Shown: piece after piece, positions 57,541 through 64,000 of the stretch
How the letters are laid out: the number at the start of each line of letters is the position of its first letter
Position numbering within the stretch: position 1 is the first letter of the stretch
NCBI RefSeq assembly: GCF_963678635.1
Contig: NC_087064.1
Span: 35,163,716 to 35,227,715, forward strand
DNA length: 64,000 nt
DNA from: Symsagittifera roscoffensis
Taxonomy: Eukaryota > Xenacoelomorpha > Acoela > Convolutidae
Reading direction: 5' to 3'
Translations under genes and position numbers: made by a program
The notes under the pieces: model-generated
The model's input: the letters and a program-made list of their open reading frames with translations, nothing else
Told to the model about the DNA's origin: nothing
The model's database searches: none

Positions 57541-57965
57541 CAGAGGCAAAGCGGAGCTTCGCATCACTTGCGATACCTAAAAACATAAATAGAAAAAAAT
57601 CAAAAATGTAAAAACAGTTTTCGCAAGTTCGAATTTTGAATAATAAGTTAGCAACGGAATAAAAATTACGAAGCTGAAACCAAGCCGACAATTTTTGAGC
57701 ATACACCAGTTGAGCCAATAAAATCAAGTTCTCTATGAGATTACAATGAATAAGCTTTTGTAACTATACTCAAAATTGATTAAAGCGCAGGAAAATTCGT
57801 AATGTGGCAACTAAGCCGTCAAAACTTAAGCAAACAAACGAAAACCCGGCAATTCAATTTTTACCGGAAAATATTTTTATAATTTAGTTTTATACTGAAA
57901 AACACAAAGTCCCACCGGGACTGGAACTTCAAATCTTAAGTTACAAAGGCAATCAAGTGGGAACG
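57541..57965 (-). mobile_element. Short tRNA-headed element on the minus strand
   Basis: Read on the minus strand, a head with AAGTTCCAGTCCCGGTGGGA (57905-57930) is followed by an AAGCCGAC/GTCGGCTTGGTTTC block and ends in the tail TATCGCAAGTGATGCGAAGC then TCCGCTTTGCCTCTG at 57541. This gives a ~420-bp copy similar in size to 46645-47105 and supports a mobile unit bounded by head and tail. Confidence 0.65.
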
Positions 57966-58398
57966 AACCTGGAAGTTTTCAGGGTTCAATAAGAAATCAA
58001 GTGAGAAAAGCTATTAAGTTCTGTAAGAAAGAATTTCTACGCGAAAAAAGCCTAGTTCCGATTACAAGACACTTGCTCTTGTAAAGGTAAATATCGACCT
58101 TCAATGACTTTTTTTAAATTGTTAAGTACATTACAAGATTTTGTTTCATTTTTGTTTTTGTTTTTTTTTCGTTTTTCTGATTTTTACTAATTCTTCCTCA
58201 TCAATTCATGTCTTACTTAATCAAACATGAGTGCTCGCTTATCACAGCAAAGCTTTGAAGGTTCCGACTATCCTTTAACAAGTTTCGAATAGTTTATGGT
58301 CATGAGTTGAGACTTAATTAATATATATGAATGAAATGTATATGAAAATGATGAATTAAAAATACTGATTAGCTTGCCTCAATTCTAATGTGCATGGT

Positions 58399-58475
58399 AG
58401 AGACAAGTTGGTATAGTGGTGAGCGTGACCCCGCCGAGAACACAAAAATCCAGGGATCGAGCACCCACACAGAAA
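58399..58475 (+). repeat. tRNA-like sequence with perfect A-box
   Basis: AGTTGGTATAGTGGTGAGCG contains TGGTATAGTGG, a perfect A-box, in the form typical of tRNA-Asp/Glu. GGGATCGAGCACC sits near the B-box position with one extra base. The anticodon stem does not fold cleanly, so this reads as a tRNA pseudogene or SINE head. Confidence 0.6.
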
Positions 58476-59128
58476 TTGTTCGCTTAAAAATTGGTCTGAA
58501 TAAAAAATCGGCCTTAGTAATTCGGAACAAAAAGACAATTTCACTGATTTTTTTCCGCTCGTTTCCATTTACTGATACATAGATTTATTGACCAACCATC
58601 CTTTTCTTTTAATTGCAGCCTACAGAGTACAGACCGTTGGAAGGTGTTAATGAACTAAAAAAATTGAATATGAACCTTTATAGAAAAAAATTTAAATCGC
58701 CAAAACGAAAAATGAAGTTCAAAAGTAATTTTTGTTCAGTGAAAGAAAAACAAACAGAAAGCCACACATCCTAAAGAAGAGAAAATTTATTTGGTCCGTT
58801 AGCAATTTAGGGAAAATTCTATGGGAGATTTGCATTAAGCTTTGCAAAAAAAAACTATACGGTACGGTGTTAATATCCTAAGTTTTTCACCAGTTTTCTA
58901 AAGCAAAATAGTTGGTGTGAAACGCTATATATCAGGTGTCAAAATGATATCAATTGTGCTTGTTTTTTTTACAACTTTCCCAATATTTGATCAAATATTC
59001 TAGTTATATTTTTATTGGCTTAACAAATAATTCAATCTTAAAATTATTTATATAACAAAACATAATAGAACACGGGTTCGGTCAAAGTGAATTTTCATAT
59101 CAGCAATCATCTATGTAGGGATCCTTTT

Positions 59129-59998
59129 TTAGTTCCACCCTTTCCACATAAACGAGTTTACTATTCCAAATCTTCTCTGGTTTGGCTTGGGAATCCTCTG
59201 GGCGTCGACTGCTTCTGAGCACCGGTTCAGTCGATCAGTGAGAGTTGCCAATTGCAGTGCAGACATCGGCTTTTGGTTCACTCTTCGGATGCTGGGCAAA
59301 GTGTCTCTGGACCTAGAAGAGTGGCTGCTCTTAGGAGTGGTCAATCGTATTACTAAGTCGCTGATTCTTTGAGCATCCATCGGTTGTTGTCCGAGCGGCA
59401 TAATCCGACTATCACTGTCCCGTTCTCGCCAATCATTTGCCGACATTCCTCGATTGTGTGATGAGTCATTGCCTCCGGCGGTTTTTCCCCGTCGCGTTCC
59501 GACTGAAGAGGCGAGTCGGTGTATGGACGAAGCCAATTCATCGGCTGTCATTGGTTTTGTCCCTTTAAAAGGCGTAGCTCTGCGGTTTGATCCACTGTCT
59601 TCGTATAAGTTGCTGGAGAATCTGGACCCTCTTTGAACAAAAAAGTAATCAAAAAAAATCGAACCATTTACGTGCTATAAAAACAATCGTCATATTTTGT
59701 CTCTCCTTCAGCTTCCTTTTGACTTTATTCATTTTTGGCTTTTTTCAATGAAACTCAATTAAAATTTTCAAAATTAGTTTAATCATATTGCTTCTTGAAA
59801 TCTTTGGCGTACTGACCTTGTGACGGATCTAGTGATTGGTCTGGACTCCCTAGACAAGAACGCAGAGTACCCTTCCCCTTCCCCCTCCCATGCTCCAAAT
59901 GCATCATGTTCTTCTGAATTGGATTGGTTGTCTGTGTCGTAGATGGAGTCGTGATCCGAGGTGGCGAATCTCATCTGTCTCCTACCTCCTCCCGCAGT
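59129..59998 (-). CDS. Unrecognised gene, last two exons, with three PM...RL repeats
   Basis: Two exons join in phase on the minus strand: 59998-59817 (acceptor TTTTTCTGTTCATCAG, donor AG|GTCAGT) and 59630-59129 (stop TAA-type end after KGWN). The visible protein is about 227 residues. The first exon is acidic (DHDSIYDTDNQSNSEEHD...WEGEGEG). The second has three related blocks about 40-55 residues apart: KPMTADELASSIHRLASS, QPMDAQRISDLVIRLTT and KPMSALQLATLTDRLNR. Between them are basic Ser/Arg-rich linkers. I do not recognise the family and propose no function. Upstream exons are not found and may lie in the gap at 61167 or further away. The exon pair is not phase-compatible with the HUNK duplicate's exon 3, so it is unlikely to be part of it. 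AATAAA on the minus strand occurs at 59011-59016. Confidence 0.6.
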
Positions 59999-59999
59999 C

Positions 60000-61166
60000 T
60001 GATGAACAGAAAAAGCCGCGATACTACTTCAATTACGACAAATTATTGGCTTGAATTGGATGTTTGACTCAAAATATTGACGCGCAATCAATCTGATAAA
60101 AAACTATCTCTCAACACCTCAATACCCTTCAATGGTACCAAGTAACGAGTTCCCTCTAAGTAGAAAATTATGGCTGGACCGGCGATTTTCAAGTAAAGTC
60201 CACAGGCAGTACATCAAATTAAATTCAAATTTCTTGTCGAATGAACTATTTTTTACTGTTTTTTACTCAAAAACTCTTCGAATAAAAAACTTCTGAAACT
60301 TAACATTACATCCAATGCCAGTTGAAGATACTTTTACGCCAACAAACCAGCAGCTACATATTTTTTTGTCACTGTTGTCAATTTTGCTGTTCGTTCCGAC
60401 CATCGAAAATGGGGAAGCACTTTAGTCTTAGGCTGTGTTTCCCTTTTTCTTTTCGAACAATATTAAAAAAGTTCCAAAAAATTTTTCGGTTTCGAGTGTC
60501 AAGAACACCAGTTTGAAATTTTTGAATTCTCGTCCTATTTCGAGCGAGTAAAGCGAGCAAGCATGCTTACTTATGCTTAATTTAGGCCCTTTACAATAGC
60601 TTATCTATCTTAATTTCAGTTTTACTCGAGTGTAATTAGTTTTTGGAGTTTTAAAACCGCCATTTTGAGAATCAAAAACTTCAAAAAACTACGAAAATTG
60701 TTTATTAATTTGCTTATTTTACTATGAATGTCGAATATACCTAATCTCCAGTTTTTTGTTGACCTCCTTTTATCACACCACGCCGAAAAAAAAGACAATA
60801 GTTTTTAAAATTTTGTTGTACTTTTTTAAGACTATGATCGGAGCATTTTGTGCTACTTGCATAGTAACCGACTATCCTTGTTGATTTTTTTGTGTGTTTT
60901 CTTTGCAAAAGCGGGCTCCATAATAAAACATCGGAAAGCGTGAGTGTTATATCGTATCAAGCAAAATTTTAGATTTTGGTCTAAGCTTGGGGAGAAAAGC
61001 GAGCAAAAAATCTTATTATAACTAAAGCAAGACTATTATAGCTGGCTCATCATATAACTACAGAATGAAAGCCATGATATATATATTCCAGCCCAAAAAA
61101 AATTTTTTTTTGGCGCCATCTTGGGAATGACAAATATGCCTATTTTACTACGGCTATAAAAGCGAC
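60000..61166. other. Spacer up to the second gap
   Basis: Apart from the element at 60385-60884 there is nothing I can identify. Confidence 0.4.
60385..60884 (-). mobile_element. ~500-bp dispersed element, complete reverse copy
   Basis: From TTCCGACCATCGAAAATGG to GATCGGAGCATTTTGTGC, then TACTTGCATAGTAACCGACT and ATCCTTGTTG, the order is the exact reverse of copies A-C, including GAGCGAGTAAAGCGAGCAAG and TTTTACTCGAGTGTAATTAG. Confidence 0.7.
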
Positions 61167-61366
61167 NNNNNNNNNNNNNNNNNNNNNNNNNNNNNNNNNN
61201 NNNNNNNNNNNNNNNNNNNNNNNNNNNNNNNNNNNNNNNNNNNNNNNNNNNNNNNNNNNNNNNNNNNNNNNNNNNNNNNNNNNNNNNNNNNNNNNNNNNN
61301 NNNNNNNNNNNNNNNNNNNNNNNNNNNNNNNNNNNNNNNNNNNNNNNNNNNNNNNNNNNNNNNNNN
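61167..61366. other. Assembly gap (200 N)
   Basis: Exactly 200 N. It lies at the left limit of the duplicated HUNK segment. Confidence 0.99.
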
Positions 61367-64000
61367 CCCCCTGATTTTAGCCCAATAAGCAATGATCGCT
61401 TAAGATAAAGATTCGAAAATCAAATATTTGAAAAATAGAAAGAATACAGCAGCTTTTTGAGCTAAGCATTATCTCTAGCTTATCAGATGGTTTGCAAACT
61501 TCAGAATAGTTCAAAAAAGAATTTTTGAAAAATAATTCAATCAATCAGAAATAAAGACTCTCACCTATCAATTTGATATTTTTCTTTTCATCCAGCAACA
61601 CGTTTTCCACCTTCAGATCCCTGAAAAGACAATAGTTTCATAAATTTCTATCTGCCATATGTCACAAATGTCTTTCTCTCTGTCACCATTTGTAGAATGT
61701 TTATTGGCCGCAAAGTTCACTTGAAAGCAGACAGCATACCTGTGGAGTATACCGGCTCGGTGCAGATGATCCACAGCAGACACTATCTGTCTGATATACT
61801 TCCTCGTCTCCTTCTCAGGCAGACTCTTTCTCAACTTCAAATACTCCATCATGTCTCCCCCAGTGCTCAACTCCATCACCAGGTAGTAGCTGTTCTCTGT
61901 CTCCAGGATGTCGTACAAGTGAATGATGCAGGGGTGTCTCACTAACTGCAGGATCCTGCCCTCTCGTCGGAGGTTCCGATGCACATACGAGTCCTCTTTG
62001 GCGCGTCGCTTGTCAATCACTTTGATGGCCACCTAAAAAAACTCTTTGAGGTCAAACTCATTAACTATTTCCCAAACTTATTCATAGTTTAACTAGTCGT
62101 ACGGTTAACAAAAAGTTCTTCTAAAGATAATATTTATAAATTGTATCATTAGAGCGTCTTCAACTGACATCAATTCAATTGCATAAAATCAAACAGCTCT
62201 TTGGGCATTCCTGTTACAGAATAACATTAGCTTGAGAAGCTTCGAGCAGTAAGATAAGTAAATTTATAACTGAATTCCAATTACCATGGGAATTTAAACA
62301 ATTACGAACTTTTTCGCCCGTGACAGTATGCAGTCCTTCTCTCACTTTTGCAAATGACCCCTCCCCTAGCGTCTTGCCGAGCAAATAGTTGCCCACTCTC
62401 TTCGTGTGGGGGTACTTCTCCAGCAACTCATTGGGCACATTTGTGATCTCCCGTGGCAGGGGTGACTCAGATGACCAGGGGCTGAGGTCTGCGAGGCAAG
62501 TGAAGGCTCTCTTCGTATCAACAGAAGGATGAGAGATGGCCGGCGCTCCATTTTTCATCGTCATCAAGCCATTGTTATGTTGGATATTATTAGACTGAGT
62601 AGTAGTCATGTATAACCGGTTTCAGAAGTTCCTAAGAGGTATCAGTAGTATCCCGCTCCATTTAAAAAATGTATATGCTGGAAACCATCAACAGGATACT
62701 TTGAATGAACCATCAGATATTTACTGATATTTAGTGGAGGCCCAAATAAAACGTAAAAGGTGGTTATTTGAAGATCAATTTCATTTATAAAGTACTGTAA
62801 AAAGACGGAATTCTCATGCGCTAGAGAGAATTATTATGCAGATTTTTTTCGACTTCCATTCATATGATCTTTTGATTGCTACCATAAAACGCATTGACAT
62901 GTGAATTGCAGATGTTTAGCCACAACAATACCAAATACAAACTGGTTGGTATATCTACTAGAGAAGTAGACATTGAAATGACACCGCTAAATTGTCTTTT
63001 GTTTTCAAAGAGGGGATGATCGATTTGAGTTTTCAAGCATCGGCATCTTTTGTTGAAATGTAAGAATCATGGAAACCACAAAAAAGAAGCACATTTAGTT
63101 AACGATAGACTGAATTCCGGACCATGGACAGTGACCTCCTTTTGATATTTTTAAACTTCAGAAGCAAATCAAATTTCAAATAATAAAACTTTGAAAACGA
63201 GAGTCTAAAAATAAAATGAAACAAGGAAAGCAGGTACTATAGTCTAAAAAAACTACGAAACACATCTTTTTATCTGAACAAAAAATGATAACTAAGGCAT
63301 ATTCGATAGTCATGCAGGCATAAAATAGGCAAAACTGGTCAACAGCGTAAAGAAAAATAACTAAAAAAACAAAAAATCTTAAAATTTTTTATTCCCAAAA
63401 CGGCGCTAATAAAAGCGTTAAAAACTTTTTTCGAACGGCTTAAATTAACTATAAAAAACTTTTTCCTCCTATTGTAAACCTGCAGCTTGCTGGTTTTATT
63501 CACACGAATTTAGACTAAAAATCAAAAAAATTTTGAACAAATTTTTCTCAATACTGGGTTAATTTTTGAAATAATTTAGAAGTCATAAGAATCACAACTA
63601 AAAGGATTTCACAATGATATATCACCTGAACCCTTCCGATTAGTATTTGCTGTAACTGATTTTAAGTGAAAACAAAAACTAAAAAAAAAACGAATACAAA
63701 ATTCCTCCCCATTTTAATGGCCAGAACAAACAAAAAACTTGGTTAAAAGAATTTGCGTACTGTTTCATTATCTGAGTTGTCTTGATGTTTCGCTTTTGTT
63801 AAAAATGAAAAAAAAATGGGTAGCAAAAAGTCCAAATCGATTCTACACAAATTCCGAGACGACTATGTTCAAGGTAATGATCAATTGGTTATATTTTTCT
63901 GGTTAAACATGTTTTGATTTCCAAACAACGTCAGTTTTGTATACTTATTGCATCTCTTTAAATTATCAGATAATTCAATTTAATTTTTGTTTTCCACACA
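61367..64000. repeat. Segmental duplicate of 52790-55450
   Basis: The segment aligns from inside the MITE end (CCCCTGATTTTAGCCC) through HUNK introns, exons and upstream DNA to the window end, with scattered substitutions and small indels. One intron difference is a ~25-bp block present at 53158-53182 and absent here. The right limit is outside the window. Confidence 0.92.
61565..62609 (-). CDS. HUNK: Second copy of HUNK exons 1-3 (partial gene)
   Basis: Exons 62609-62310, 62032-61740 and 61620-61565 have the same lengths (300, 293, 56) and phases as exons 1-3 of the gene at 54068. The encoded 216 residues differ at one position I could see (Asn for Ser in NVPNELLEK). P-loop, catalytic Lys and HRDLKVEN are intact. 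The last base of exon 1 is A instead of G (GAAAAA|GTTCGT), a weaker donor. Exons 4-13 are not present between here and 59 kb; the frame would run out in the gap. It is either the 5' end of a partly duplicated gene or an unmerged second haplotype of the same locus. Confidence 0.85.

Noticed and set aside
57343-57588. 81-codon plus-strand frame
   Set aside because: Its 3' end runs into a tRNA-headed repeat tail, it has no known motif and no convincing splice borders.

Overview
This is a eukaryotic, almost certainly invertebrate-metazoan, nuclear window. It is AT-rich, its genes are split by introns with GT/AG borders and T-rich acceptors, and it carries animal-specific families: a HUNK kinase, a ClC-2-type chloride channel, WDR91 and a CLK/LAMMER kinase. 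Most of the DNA is transposon-derived. Two 200-base runs of N (29504-29703 and 61167-61366) are scaffold gaps. I cannot name the species or the phylum from sequence alone.

Layout. 1-6.4 kb: an unrecognised 498-residue ORF, then two retroelement remnants on the minus strand, a Penelope-like reverse transcriptase (RT) fragment and a frameshifted RT with a restriction-like endonuclease tail. 6.7-13 kb: two intronless plus-strand ORFs, a WDR91 N-terminal half that ends before the WD40 propeller and a complete CLK-type kinase. 13-28.2 kb: no gene seen; a tandem array of ~1.18-kb units, a ~3.97-kb tandem duplication, a hAT-like transposase remnant and a large foldback. 28.9-34.9 kb: an orphan exon candidate, then a six-exon ClC channel on the plus strand, 5' end lost in the gap. 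34.9-41.2 kb: dispersed repeats and a ~160-bp satellite. 41.3-54.1 kb: a HUNK orthologue on the minus strand, reconstructed as 13 phase-compatible exons (870 codons plus stop). 54-60 kb: repeats, then the last two exons of an unrecognised minus-strand gene with three copies of a PM-x(8-9)-RL repeat. 61.4-64 kb: a near-identical second copy of HUNK exons 1-3 and upstream DNA, directly after the second gap.

The genes do not form a pathway. The main story is interspersed repeats: a tRNA-headed element family with internal TCGGCTTA motifs and a palindromic tail; a ~500-bp family with TGTTCCGACCA / TGGTCGGAACA ends; MITEs with CAGGGGCGGAT-type ends; a MITE with 24-bp perfect terminal inverted repeats; and several long palindromes. 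Some repeats touch gene structure: a repeat tail ends 31 bp before a ClC exon, the last ClC intron carries a duplicated 3' splice site, and a repeat tail lies just past HUNK exon 10. All similarity calls are from reading the sequence and recalled family features; no database search was run.
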